DNA of 44,049 bases, taken from positions 1 through 44,049 of the forward strand of contig JAIXOL010000002.1 in assembly GCA_027486845.1 (NCBI GenBank), read 5' to 3'. The position numbers and the translations under genes were made by a program. Each line of letters starts with the position of its first letter. The first letter of the stretch is position 1. The stretch comes from Cytophagaceae bacterium. GTDB taxonomy: Bacteria; Bacteroidota; Bacteroidia; Cytophagales; Spirosomataceae. The notes under the pieces are model-generated. The model was not told where the DNA came from. It ran no database searches and was given only the letters and a program-made list of their open reading frames with translations. Of this stretch, positions 32,922 through 41,848 are shown one piece after another.

Positions 32922-33761
32922 ATGAAAGTAGAATACGAAAAAATCTCACCTGATACTGGTAGCTCATTTCGTCTGATTCATTGGAAGTCAGAAAACGACC
33001 GATATTTCTGGCACTATCACCCAGAATACGAAATTGTTTTTGTCAGAAAAGGGTCGGGTAAATTGCACATTGGCGAACATCTAAAAAATTACGAAGAAGG
33101 CGAATTGGTTTTTATCGGCCCCGATTTACCACATACGGGCTTTGGCTATGGTGTCATTGGCGAACATGAAGAAATTGTGGTGCAACTCCGTGAAGATTTT
33201 TTAGGTGAGGAATTCATGCAAAAGCCTGAATTACAGCATATTAGAAAGCTTTTCGAGCGAGCAAAACAGGGTCTTTCGTTCCATGGCAAATCTAGAAAAA
33301 TTGTGGCTGCCAAACTTCAAAAAATGCTCACATTTTCGCATTTTGAAAGACTCGTTGAGCTATTAAATATTTTTGATATACTCGCTACAACCACCGAATT
33401 TTCGGTGCTAAATGCTGCTGATAAACGCTTTGATTTTAATCATAAAGACGAAGATCGCATCAACAAAGTTTATGAATACGTTGAGCAGAATTACCAAAAA
33501 AATATTGATATTCAAGCAGTTGCCGATTTAGCAAATTTGACCGTTCCTTCTTTTTGTCGATATTTCAAGAAAATTTCGCATATTACTTACACTGATTTCG
33601 TAAACGAATATCGAATTAATCAAGCTTGTCGTTTGTTGTTTGAAAATAAACCAATTGCCGATATTTGTTTTGAAGTTGGTTTTAATAATATTTCGCATTT
33701 CAATAAAACTTTTAAACAGTTGAAAGGCGTGAGTCCGAGAGAATATAAAGCTAAACAGTAG
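32922..33761 (+). CDS. AraC-family regulator with cupin sensor domain
   Basis: The 279-residue protein has a cupin sensor domain (FWHYHPEYEIVFVRKGSG near residue 29, EGELVFIGPDLPHTG near 63) and a C-terminal AraC DNA-binding domain from about residue 175 (DIQAVADLANLTVPSFCRYF, ADICFEVGFNNISHFNKTFK, KGVSPREYKAKQ). It shares layout and many residues with the regulator at 13941-14804, including EDFLGE and QGLSF motifs, so they are paralogues. The target is unknown. The nearest gene on its strand is pruA, but that is a housekeeping enzyme. Confidence 0.9.
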   Translation: MKVEYEKISPDTGSSFRLIHWKSENDRYFWHYHPEYEIVFVRKGSGKLHIGEHLKNYEEGELVFIGPDLPHTGFGYGVIGEHEEIVVQLREDFLGEEFMQKPELQHIRKLFERAKQGLSFHGKSRKIVAAKLQKMLTFSHFERLVELLNIFDILATTTEFSVLNAADKRFDFNHKDEDRINKVYEYVEQNYQKNIDIQAVADLANLTVPSFCRYFKKISHITYTDFVNEYRINQACRLLFENKPIADICFEVGFNNISHFNKTFKQLKGVSPREYKAKQ

Positions 33762-33862
33762 TGACTGAAGCACCAAAGTGGAACAAAAATGTGGGGAATC
33801 AAATTTCTATTAAAATCTTTTCACTAATTTCGCCCTCGAAAATCAACAAAACTTCTTCAACA

Positions 33863-35494
33863 ATGAATAATGCCTTTTTTAAAGTTCCATCGCCTTTCAA
33901 TGAGCCCGTTTTAAATTATTCAGCAGGTTCTGCCGAAAAAATTGCTCTCAAAAAAGCAATTGCCGAAGCTCGCTCAAAGGTCATCGAAGTTCCGATGTAT
34001 ATTGGCTCAGAACTTATACACACCGATAATAAAATCAAACTTTCACCTCCACACGACCACCAGCATATCTTAGGTTATGCCAGCGAAGGTGATGCCTCGC
34101 ACGTACACAAAGCCATTGATGCTGCTTTGGCTGCTCGAGAAAACTGGGCAAATCTTTCTTGGGAACACCGTGCAAGTATTTTCTTAAAAGCTGCCGACCT
34201 TTTGGCTGGGCCTTATCGTGCAAAAATCAATGCCGCTACGATGCTCGGACAGTCAAAAAATGCTTACCAAGCCGAAATTGATGCCGCTTGTGAGTTTATC
34301 GACTTTTTGCGTTTCAATGCTCATTTCATGCAGCAAATATATGCTGGTCAGCCAGAATCAGGGCGTGGATTGTGGAATCGTGTAGAATATCGTCCGCTCG
34401 AAGGCTTTGTTTTTGCTCTTACACCCTTCAACTTTACGGCCATTGCAGGAAATCTTCCTGCCTGCGTAGCCATGATGGGTAATGTAACTGTTTGGAAACC
34501 AGCTTATCCACAAATATATTCGGCACACGTAATCATGGAGGTTTTGCGTGAAGCAGGCTTGCCTGATGGTGTAATCAACTTAGTTTTTGTTGATGGCCCT
34601 ATAGCTGGCGACATTATTTTCAAACACCCAGATTTTGCAGGAATTCACTTTACTGGTAGCACAAAAGTTTTCCAAACAATTTGGCAGACAATCGGAGAAA
34701 ATATTTCAAAATACAAAACTTATCCACGTATTGTAGGCGAAACTGGTGGAAAAGACTTCGTAATGGCTCATGAATCGGCCGATGTGAAGGCTTTGGCAAC
34801 TGGTTTGGTACGTGGTGCGTTTGAATATCAAGGACAAAAATGTTCGGCAGCTTCTCGTGCATACATTCCTTCGAATATTTGGCCAGCAGTAAAAGAGCAA
34901 GTAATTGCCGATTTACAGGAAATAAAAATGGGCGGAACAGAAGATTTTTCAAACTTCGTGAATGCGGTTATTGATGAAAAATCTTTTGATAAAATCATGG
35001 GGTATATCAATAATGCCAAGAAAAGCGACAAAATAACTGTAATTGCGGGTGGAAATGGAGATAAATCGAAGGGTTATTTCGTTGAACCAACGATTCTGCA
35101 AACAACCGACCCAAATTATACAACGATGTGTGAAGAAATCTTCGGGCCTGTGCTAACAATCTATGTTTATGAACCACAAGATTTTGAAAAAACACTTGAA
35201 TTAGTTGATGCTACTTCACCTTATGCCCTTACAGGTGCAATTTTCTCGCAAGATAGATACGCAATTGATTTGGCCATGAAAAAATTAGTCAATTCAGCTG
35301 GCAATTTTTACATCAACGATAAGCCAACCGGTGCAGTTGTTGGTCAACAGCCTTTTGGCGGTGCAAGAGCATCGGGAACAAACGACAAAGCAGGTTCGAT
35401 TTTGAATCTTTATCGTTGGATACAGCCACGCACAATCAAAGAAACTTTCGTTTCGCCAACAGATTATAAATATCCGTTTTTGGGGGAAGAGTAA
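33863..35494 (+). CDS. pruA: L-glutamate gamma-semialdehyde dehydrogenase (1-pyrroline-5-carboxylate dehydrogenase)
   Basis: The 543-residue NAD-dependent enzyme oxidises glutamate semialdehyde to glutamate in proline and arginine breakdown. The ATG at 33863 begins MNNAFFKVPSPFNEPVLNY, the usual P5C dehydrogenase start; an upstream GTG at 33761 would add 34 unlikely residues. The catalytic Cys327 lies in EYQGQKCSAASR and Glu293 in VGETGGKDFV. Other motifs are FALTPFNFTAIAGNL and HFTGSTKVF. The C-terminus has the family end FGGARASGTNDKAG then PRTIKE. No proline dehydrogenase gene is next to it. Confidence 0.95.
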   Translation: MNNAFFKVPSPFNEPVLNYSAGSAEKIALKKAIAEARSKVIEVPMYIGSELIHTDNKIKLSPPHDHQHILGYASEGDASHVHKAIDAALAARENWANLSWEHRASIFLKAADLLAGPYRAKINAATMLGQSKNAYQAEIDAACEFIDFLRFNAHFMQQIYAGQPESGRGLWNRVEYRPLEGFVFALTPFNFTAIAGNLPACVAMMGNVTVWKPAYPQIYSAHVIMEVLREAGLPDGVINLVFVDGPIAGDIIFKHPDFAGIHFTGSTKVFQTIWQTIGENISKYKTYPRIVGETGGKDFVMAHESADVKALATGLVRGAFEYQGQKCSAASRAYIPSNIWPAVKEQVIADLQEIKMGGTEDFSNFVNAVIDEKSFDKIMGYINNAKKSDKITVIAGGNGDKSKGYFVEPTILQTTDPNYTTMCEEIFGPVLTIYVYEPQDFEKTLELVDATSPYALTGAIFSQDRYAIDLAMKKLVNSAGNFYINDKPTGAVVGQQPFGGARASGTNDKAGSILNLYRWIQPRTIKETFVSPTDYKYPFLGEE

Positions 35495-35518
35495 AATCTC
35501 CTTTTTATAAATATTCGT

Positions 35519-35602
35519 AACCACGGAGGCACCGATTACATAGATTTACACAGAGTGTTTTCTCCGTGAAAATTCGTGTTCTCTGTGCCTCTTTGGTAAT
35601 TT
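35519..35602. repeat. CACGGAGGCACC/GGTGCCTC-type dispersed repeat
   Basis: The element starts ACCACGGAGGCACCGATTAC and ends TTCTCTGTGCCTCTTTGGT. CACGGAG and CTCCGTG, and GGCAC and GTGCC, are inverse words. It lies between pruA and the YuiH-type gene. Confidence 0.65.
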
Positions 35603-35660
35603 TAATGGACGAGAAAGAACAAAATTCTGTAAATTATGTTCTAATATTTAAACATTTACA

Positions 35661-36353
35661 ATGGAAGAGCAAACCAAACTTGACCGAATTATTGACGCTC
35701 GCATGAAGCTCAAAGCTCGGTTTGAAGATAAAATAAAAACAACCCCATCAATGGCTGATGAAGAGCCGATGGGAAATGGGCCAATTAACCGACATGGAAT
35801 GCCGCAATTGCCTTTTGGACAAATACTTACCGCTAAATGGCCTGTGCTTGATTTGGGTTATCACCCAGATATTACGCCCGACCGTTGGCGATTGACTATC
35901 AACGGCGAAGTAGAAAACCCAGTTGTGTTAACTTGGGAAGATTTCATGGCATTGCCACAGGTAGAAGACACCAGCGATTTTCACTGCGTAACAACGTGGT
36001 CAAAGATGGACATGGTTTGGAAAGGCGTTCGTTTGGTTGATTTAGCGGCACTTGTTCAGCCTAAAGATACCGCTACGCACATTATGTGCTACGGCTACGA
36101 CACCTATACAACCAATGTATCGCTAGAAGAAGCACTCAAGCCTGATGTTTTAATTGCCCACACTGTCTACAACGAACCTTTGGCGAAAGAACACGGTGGC
36201 CCAGCACGCATGATTACGCCACAACTTTACGCATGGAAAGGCTCAAAATGGATAAAGAGAATTGAGTTTTTGACAAAAGATAAATTAGGTTTTTGGGAAG
36301 AAAGAGGATATTCAAATACGGCTTATCCTTGGCGAAATGATAGATATAGTTGA
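35661..36353 (+). CDS. YuiH-type sulfite oxidase-fold molybdenum enzyme
   Basis: The 230-residue protein has the Mo-binding half of the sulfite oxidase fold without the C-terminal dimerisation domain. SDFHCVTTWSKMD carries the likely Mo-ligating Cys109, and the end holds HGGPARMITPQLYAWKGSKW, KRIEF and the WEERGYSN motif of this group. No signal peptide is visible, so it appears cytoplasmic. The substrate of YuiH-like enzymes is not established. It is a second molybdenum enzyme beside the sulfite dehydrogenase. It is flanked by two different palindromic repeats. Confidence 0.88.
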   Translation: MEEQTKLDRIIDARMKLKARFEDKIKTTPSMADEEPMGNGPINRHGMPQLPFGQILTAKWPVLDLGYHPDITPDRWRLTINGEVENPVVLTWEDFMALPQVEDTSDFHCVTTWSKMDMVWKGVRLVDLAALVQPKDTATHIMCYGYDTYTTNVSLEEALKPDVLIAHTVYNEPLAKEHGGPARMITPQLYAWKGSKWIKRIEFLTKDKLGFWEERGYSNTAYPWRNDRYS

Positions 36354-36365
36354 GAAAAGTATATT

Positions 36366-36434
36366 TTTTTACCACTAAGGAACTAAGAAACACTAAGGCA
36401 TTTTCCGCAAAATTTAGTTTTTTAGTGGTAACAA
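36366..36434. repeat. ACCACTAA/TTAGTGGT dispersed repeat
   Basis: ACCACTAAGGAACTAAGAAA at the left is broadly the inverse of TTTAGTTTTTTAGTGGT at the right. It begins a few bases after the YuiH-type gene stop. Confidence 0.65.
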
Positions 36435-36504
36435 AGAAAAATATTCATAAATAATTTTTGATATTTTTTCGTTTAAAGATTAAATCAATTCGTTAATACT
36501 TCAA

Positions 36505-37836
36505 ATGCCTAAAATTCTTCTCTTGTTTTTAGTTTTTAGCTTTACAAAGAGTTTTGGGCAAACCTTCTCCCCTATTGAGTTAAGAGCCGATTTGGCATTT
36601 CTGAAAGAACGCATCGAGGAAATTCATCCAAATCCTTATAAGTTTATTAATCAAAATCGCTTTCAACAGATTTATGACTCATTGTACAAAATCGAGCGAC
36701 CGCTCAATGTCAAACAAACATTCGTACATTATCTAAATCTCATACGTGCTATTCAGTGCGGGCATACTTCTATTTTTGTCGACGAGCGTCTGATTAAACC
36801 CAATAATGTCAATCCGAAGTTCTTGCCAATGGAGGTAGTAATTTTCGATAAAAAAATTTACGTATCCAGAAATTTATCAGAGAATAATTTACTTACTAAA
36901 GGCTCGGAGATTTTGGAGATTGAAGACATTCCGATACCTAAACTACTAAAAAACCTTTCGAAATACACTTTTCAAAATGGAGATGGCTCAAATGCAGACG
37001 TCGAGGCCTATTATTTCCAACGTAATTTCAGAAGATTACTTTACTTGTTTTTTGATGAGCAAGATGAGCTAAAGCTAAAAGTTAGGCTTGAGAAAGAGCT
37101 TAAAAATCTGACCGTTAAGACACAACCTTTGGCGTATCTTCGAGAAATGGAAGCCGAGCGAAATCCAATTAAAAATGCCGATTTCTACAAAAATATATTT
37201 TTAAGCGAAAACACCACTAAAACCTCGGTGCTAAGGATTAGAAGTTTTGATGGAAACGAATTTGAAAATGGTAATTTTCGCAATGAAATTCAAGGCATTT
37301 TTAGAAAAATAGCCGAGAAACAATCAAAAAACCTCATAATTGATGTAAGAAATAATGCAGGTGGCGGCCTCGATTATGCAGATGAAATACTCAAATATTT
37401 GCTCAAAAAACCCTATCAAAGATACCAAATCAGTAGTGATTCCACTGTAAAAGCCAAGAAAAAGAGGCTTTCGGCCAATCAGTTTTATGAACCTATCAAC
37501 AAATATATATTTGGAGGCAATATTTATGTATTATTAAACGAAGGCACATTTTCGACATCGGTTTATCTAGCGGCACATCTTAAAAATCAAGAAAACGTTG
37601 CTTTGATTGGAACAACTTGTGGTGGAGCTGCCGATGGCTCCTCAGCTGGTGAGTTTACGTCTTTTACATTACCTAATACACAATTTACGATAAGTTTGCC
37701 ACTGCTCAAAATCAATTATAATACCACTACTGAGCTTCATTTAAAGCCAACTTTTGAAGTCAAACAGACATACTCAGATTTTTTAGCTGGAGAAGATAGT
37801 ATTTGGGAATTTGCTAAGAGCTTAATTGAAAAATAA
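36505..37836 (+). CDS. S41-like peptidase (tail-specific protease family), exported
   Basis: The 443-residue protein starts with a signal peptide ending SFGQ (residue 19). A helical N-terminal region (ADLAFLKERIEEIHPNPYKF, AIQCGHTSIFVDE) is followed by a PDZ-like segment (LLTKGSEILEIEDIPIPKLL) and the S41 catalytic core (NLIIDVRNNAGGGLDYADEI, IYVLLNEGTFSTSVYLAAHL, ALIGTTCGGAADGSS). The Ser in GTFSTSV fits the nucleophile position. The usual catalytic Lys is not clearly aligned, so activity is uncertain. It is probably periplasmic or surface-attached. The start follows a 140-base gap with the ACCACTAA repeat. Confidence 0.85.
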   Translation: MPKILLLFLVFSFTKSFGQTFSPIELRADLAFLKERIEEIHPNPYKFINQNRFQQIYDSLYKIERPLNVKQTFVHYLNLIRAIQCGHTSIFVDERLIKPNNVNPKFLPMEVVIFDKKIYVSRNLSENNLLTKGSEILEIEDIPIPKLLKNLSKYTFQNGDGSNADVEAYYFQRNFRRLLYLFFDEQDELKLKVRLEKELKNLTVKTQPLAYLREMEAERNPIKNADFYKNIFLSENTTKTSVLRIRSFDGNEFENGNFRNEIQGIFRKIAEKQSKNLIIDVRNNAGGGLDYADEILKYLLKKPYQRYQISSDSTVKAKKKRLSANQFYEPINKYIFGGNIYVLLNEGTFSTSVYLAAHLKNQENVALIGTTCGGAADGSSAGEFTSFTLPNTQFTISLPLLKINYNTTTELHLKPTFEVKQTYSDFLAGEDSIWEFAKSLIEK

Positions 37837-38160
37837 AGAATATATCGATTATTAGAATCCAAAATCTGCCAAAATTCTATTCAATACTTCTGCAATTTTA
37901 AATGAGCATTTTTGCTTATTATTGATTTTTAAGAAAGCTCAAAACCTATTTCTAATGATATTCTAATTTGGATTAAAACGACAAAAATTCAAATTTTGCA
38001 GCAAAAAAGAACCAAAAACAAGCCTTTTCGTTATCGAAGTGTTGATTTTTAGTGTTTTATAGTCGAGATAGTTTGAACATTAAATTATTTATCTTTGTTT
38101 GAACTTACGGACGGCAAAATTATTTTTTGTTAACTCTAAATCCAAAAAAGTCTTAAACTT
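37837..38160. promoter_or_regulatory. Upstream region of the type I secretion-like operon with -7 box
   Basis: The 324-base stretch is AT-rich and contains no gene. TATCTTTG at 38090-38097 on the plus strand matches the -7 consensus TAnnTTTG and lies 63 bases before the ABC exporter start. A TTTG occurs 14 bases upstream of it, closer than the ideal spacing. Confidence 0.5.
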
Positions 38161-40287
38161 ATGAATGAAACAATATTAAAAAGTATTTTAGAAAAATTAG
38201 CCTTATACTTTGAGTTCAGTAACTATCTGGGCTTAAGCAACCCGACTTTCACTTCGAAAGAAGATTTTATTAGTGAACTTCGCAGTAGTATCGAAAAAAA
38301 AGGAGTACTTCTTATCGAAAACTCGGTTGAAGTTAGCCAAATTAAAGAATTTGAAAAAAAATCCACTACACCATTTCTTTTTTTTGATGGAGGTGAAGCA
38401 TACTTCTTTATTCCAACCAAAAAAAACAAAGAGCAAAAAGCATTTAAAATCACTGCTGAAGGTTTAGTTCCTATCAATAGCACCTTAGAAAAGCTGGATG
38501 TTTCTTCAGAGAAAGTCCAGCTTTTTACATTTTTTCCTGTAGAATCTATCTCCAATGAAGCAAATCAAGAAGTTGTAAAACTAACACCTTTTAAGCGTTT
38601 GGTGAATATGCTTCGCCTTGAACGACGAGATATTTATTCAATCTACGTTTATGCCATCTTAATTGGTACAATTAGTTTGGCTTTGCCGCTTGGTATTCAA
38701 GCTATTATTGGTTTTGTGCAGGGTGGTGTTTATTTCAGCTCAATTTATATCCTAATTGGTTTGGTAATTTTAGCTTTGATTCTTTCGGGGGTCATGCAGG
38801 TCATGCAGCTAACCATCGTAGAGTATCTGCAAGAACGGCTTTTTATCAAATCGGCTTTTGAATATACTTATCGCATTACCCACATCAAGACTGAAGCACT
38901 TAGAAACTTTTACCCGCCAGAATTGATGAATCGTTTTTTCGATATCATAACGGTGCAAAAAACTTTACCAAAAATCTTGATTGATGTAACCGCTGCCGTC
39001 ATTCAAATCATTTTTGGACTTTTACTACTTTCGGCCTATCACCCTTTGTTTATAGGTTTTGCTCTACTTACGGTTCTAATCATCTTCGTGGTCATCCGAA
39101 TTTATGGTAAAAGATTGCTCGATGCCAATATCGTAAAATCGAAATATAAGTACAAAATAGCTTATTGGTTACAAGACATGGCACGAATGGTATCGGTGTT
39201 CAAAATTGCGGGGGGGCAGAATTTTCCACTTCAAAAAATGGAATATTTAACAGGTAATTACCTAAAATACCGTAAAAAATACTTTAGTTATCTACTCATT
39301 TTGTTTTATAATGCAGTATTTTTTAAGGTTTTGGTTGTTGGCGGATTATTGATTTTAGGAACATATTTAGTGGTAAATCTACAAATTACAATCGGGCAGT
39401 TTGTAGCTTCTGAGATTGTAATCGTTTTGGTCGTGAGTTCGGTCGAAAAAGTGATTTTATCATTCGATTCAATTTTTGATTTACTAACAGCGGTCGATAA
39501 ACTCGGTCAAATCTCTGACCTTCCCCTCGAAAACCACAAAGGAGTTTTGAGACATTTAGACAGCAGCAAACAAGGAATTGGTTTGGAACTCAAAGGCCTC
39601 AGATACAAATTTGAAGATAATCCTGATTATGTCTTAAATAACATAAACTTGAAAGTAAATCCTTCCGAGAAAATTGCGGTTTCGGGCATGAATGGCTCAG
39701 GAAAAGAGACTTTCTTGAAAGTTTTAGCAGGAATTTTAGGAAATTATCAAGGACTTATCACTTACGATGGCATTTCGATGCGTGATATTCAACAAGAGCA
39801 TTTCTTTAAGTATGTGAAGAAAAATCAGACCGTTGATGCCATATTTGATGGCACAATTTTGGAAAACATTTCGCTCAACCGAATAGAGCTAACTGGAACA
39901 AAAATCCATGAAGTACTTGATGGTCTTCAACTAACCGAAAGCATCGGCAAATTAAAAGAAGGTCTTCAAACACAAATATTATCGGGTGGTCGACAGTTTT
40001 CTGATAGTTTCAAAACCAAACTAATTTTAGCCCGCTGTCTGCTCTTGGAGCCACGCCTTCTGATACTCTCAAACTGTTTCGATTCATTCAGTCAGGCCGA
40101 GTTAGCAGCAATTATTGCCTTTATTTTTTCATCTGAAAAATCAACAACGGTAATCATTGAGACCAAAAAAGAGAGCATTATGCAGCAATGCGATAAAGTT
40201 ATTTTGATGGATAAAGGTCAGATTGTCCAAGAAGGAAAATATGAAATTTTAAAAACAAATCCAGCTTTTCAAAATTATTTGTATTGA
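38161..40287 (+). CDS. HlyB-like ABC exporter subunit with a degenerate ATPase domain
   Basis: The 708-residue protein has a soluble N-terminal domain (about 1-140, resembling a catalytically dead C39-like domain), a six-helix exporter domain (about 160-440) and a nucleotide-binding domain (about 475-708). The last is degenerate: Walker A reads GMNGSGKET (509-517) with Glu in place of Ser/Thr, Walker B ends LSN (636-638) where Asp-Glu is expected, and the H-loop position is Thr668 in IIETKKES. The signature LSGGR (607-611) remains. ATP hydrolysis looks unlikely without a partner. It leads an operon with HlyD- and TolC-like genes. Confidence 0.9.
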   Translation: MNETILKSILEKLALYFEFSNYLGLSNPTFTSKEDFISELRSSIEKKGVLLIENSVEVSQIKEFEKKSTTPFLFFDGGEAYFFIPTKKNKEQKAFKITAEGLVPINSTLEKLDVSSEKVQLFTFFPVESISNEANQEVVKLTPFKRLVNMLRLERRDIYSIYVYAILIGTISLALPLGIQAIIGFVQGGVYFSSIYILIGLVILALILSGVMQVMQLTIVEYLQERLFIKSAFEYTYRITHIKTEALRNFYPPELMNRFFDIITVQKTLPKILIDVTAAVIQIIFGLLLLSAYHPLFIGFALLTVLIIFVVIRIYGKRLLDANIVKSKYKYKIAYWLQDMARMVSVFKIAGGQNFPLQKMEYLTGNYLKYRKKYFSYLLILFYNAVFFKVLVVGGLLILGTYLVVNLQITIGQFVASEIVIVLVVSSVEKVILSFDSIFDLLTAVDKLGQISDLPLENHKGVLRHLDSSKQGIGLELKGLRYKFEDNPDYVLNNINLKVNPSEKIAVSGMNGSGKETFLKVLAGILGNYQGLITYDGISMRDIQQEHFFKYVKKNQTVDAIFDGTILENISLNRIELTGTKIHEVLDGLQLTESIGKLKEGLQTQILSGGRQFSDSFKTKLILARCLLLEPRLLILSNCFDSFSQAELAAIIAFIFSSEKSTTVIIETKKESIMQQCDKVILMDKGQIVQEGKYEILKTNPAFQNYLY

Positions 40288-40381
40288 TATGTTTAATAAA
40301 CAGTGTGTATGTATATCACTGATAATCAAGCACTTGTTTTATAGAAAATCATTCAAAACATTTTAATTGAGCCAAAGAAAT

Positions 40382-41746
40382 ATGTTAAACTTATCAAATA
40401 ATGTAGTGCCAGAATCGGTCAAAGAGTCGAGCAATGCCTACGTACAAGAATTAGTAAGTACCCCAAAAAGCACCCACGTACTGAAACGTTGGCTTTTGGG
40501 TATTTTTATCATTTTTATCATTGTTTTATTTTTACCATGGCAACAAAACATTAACGGAAAAGGTACACTTACGGCCTTGAGTCCTTCAGAGCGTCCGCAG
40601 AGTATTCAAAACGTAATAGCGGGAAGAATTGAAAAATGGAATATTGCCGAAGGGCAATTAGTAAAAAAAGGAGATACACTCGTGATACTTTCCGAGTTGA
40701 AAGATGAATATTTCGACCCTCAACTACCGCTTCGACTCGGAGAGCAACTTCAAGCAAAAAAAGAAGCTCTTGACAGCTACAAAGCGAAAACCGATGCTTT
40801 ACAAAAACAAATTGATGCTTTATCACAAAATTGGCAATTGAGCCTCGAAAAAGCCCGAAATAAGGTAAAACAAAACCGAGCCAAAGTAAACGCTGATAGT
40901 GCTGATATTCAGGCAGAGAAATTACAAGTAAAAATTGCCCAAGACCGACTTGATCGTGGTTTGACGCAAGAGAAGCAGGGAATTTTATCGCTTAATGATA
41001 TTGAAACCAGACGCTTGAAAGTACAAGAAACCCAGAATAAACTCATTTCGGTACAAAACAAATTGGCGATTTCGAAGCAAGAACTCATCAATAGTCAAAT
41101 CGAACTTAACGCTATCAATGCCGAATATGCCGAAAAAATTGCAAAAGCACGCTCAGATAGAAGTTCAGCTTTGGCGGCCATTTCGGATGGACAATCTGAG
41201 ATTTCAAAAATTGTGAATAAACAAGCAAGTGTTGATATTCGCCGAAATATGTACGTCGTTAGAGCTCCACAAGAAGGCTATGTTGTAAAAGCTCTGAAAG
41301 CTGGTATTGGCGAAACACTCAAAGAAACCGAGTCGATTTGTACACTTCAACCCATCAATCCACATTTGGCAGTTGAGTTATACGTCAATGCAATGGATGT
41401 CCCGTTGATTCAGCAAGGACGCATTGCTCGTTTAGAATTTGAAGGTTGGCCAGCTATACAGTTTTCAGGTTGGCCCTCGGTTTCAGTTGGTACTTTTGCA
41501 GGAAAAGTGAAAGTAATTGATATGATTGATAGCAAAAATGGGCAATATCGTTTGCTTGTCACCCCCGACAGTGGCAGTTGGCCTAAGCAACTCCGTGTTG
41601 GCTCGGGTGTGTATGGTTGGATTATGCTCGATGATGTGCCAGTTTGGTACGAAATCTGGCGTCAGTTAAATGCCTTCCCGCCAAGTTTGAAAGAAGTTCC
41701 AGAAGAAGGAGAAAAAACTGGCAAAGAAACCACTGTCAAAAAATAA
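40382..41746 (+). CDS. HlyD-family periplasmic adaptor (membrane fusion protein)
   Basis: The 454-residue protein links an inner membrane exporter to an outer membrane channel. One membrane segment lies near residues 38-56 (LLGIFIIFIIVLFLPW). A lipoyl half-motif follows (AGRIEKWNIAEGQLVKKGD), then a long coiled coil from about 115 to 285 rich in Lys, Gln and Glu, the second lipoyl half (YVVRAPQEGYVVKALKAG) and a beta-barrel domain ending near residue 420. The ATG at 40382 is preferred to a TTG at 40367. It lies between the ABC exporter and TolC-like genes, so the three form a type I-like secretion complex. Confidence 0.92.
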   Translation: MLNLSNNVVPESVKESSNAYVQELVSTPKSTHVLKRWLLGIFIIFIIVLFLPWQQNINGKGTLTALSPSERPQSIQNVIAGRIEKWNIAEGQLVKKGDTLVILSELKDEYFDPQLPLRLGEQLQAKKEALDSYKAKTDALQKQIDALSQNWQLSLEKARNKVKQNRAKVNADSADIQAEKLQVKIAQDRLDRGLTQEKQGILSLNDIETRRLKVQETQNKLISVQNKLAISKQELINSQIELNAINAEYAEKIAKARSDRSSALAAISDGQSEISKIVNKQASVDIRRNMYVVRAPQEGYVVKALKAGIGETLKETESICTLQPINPHLAVELYVNAMDVPLIQQGRIARLEFEGWPAIQFSGWPSVSVGTFAGKVKVIDMIDSKNGQYRLLVTPDSGSWPKQLRVGSGVYGWIMLDDVPVWYEIWRQLNAFPPSLKEVPEEGEKTGKETTVKK

Positions 41747-41752
41747 GTAGTT

Positions 41753-41791
41753 GGGGCGTATTTCATACGCCCAATGTATCGCATACGCCGC
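41753..41791. repeat. GGGCGTAT/ATACGCCC palindromic repeat
   Basis: GGGCGTA at 41754-41760 pairs with TACGCCC at 41766-41772, and a further ATACGCC copy follows at 41783-41789. It sits between the adaptor and TolC-like genes and may reduce readthrough to the latter. Confidence 0.65.
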
Positions 41792-41848
41792 TTTTTTTCG
41801 GGGAATACTAATTAACCAGTTCCCCAATAACTAGTAATAAATTACGAA

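Noticed and set aside
32708-32923. Minus-strand 71-codon frame between rdgB and the second AraC gene
   Set aside because: It overlaps the AraC promoter and has low-complexity composition.
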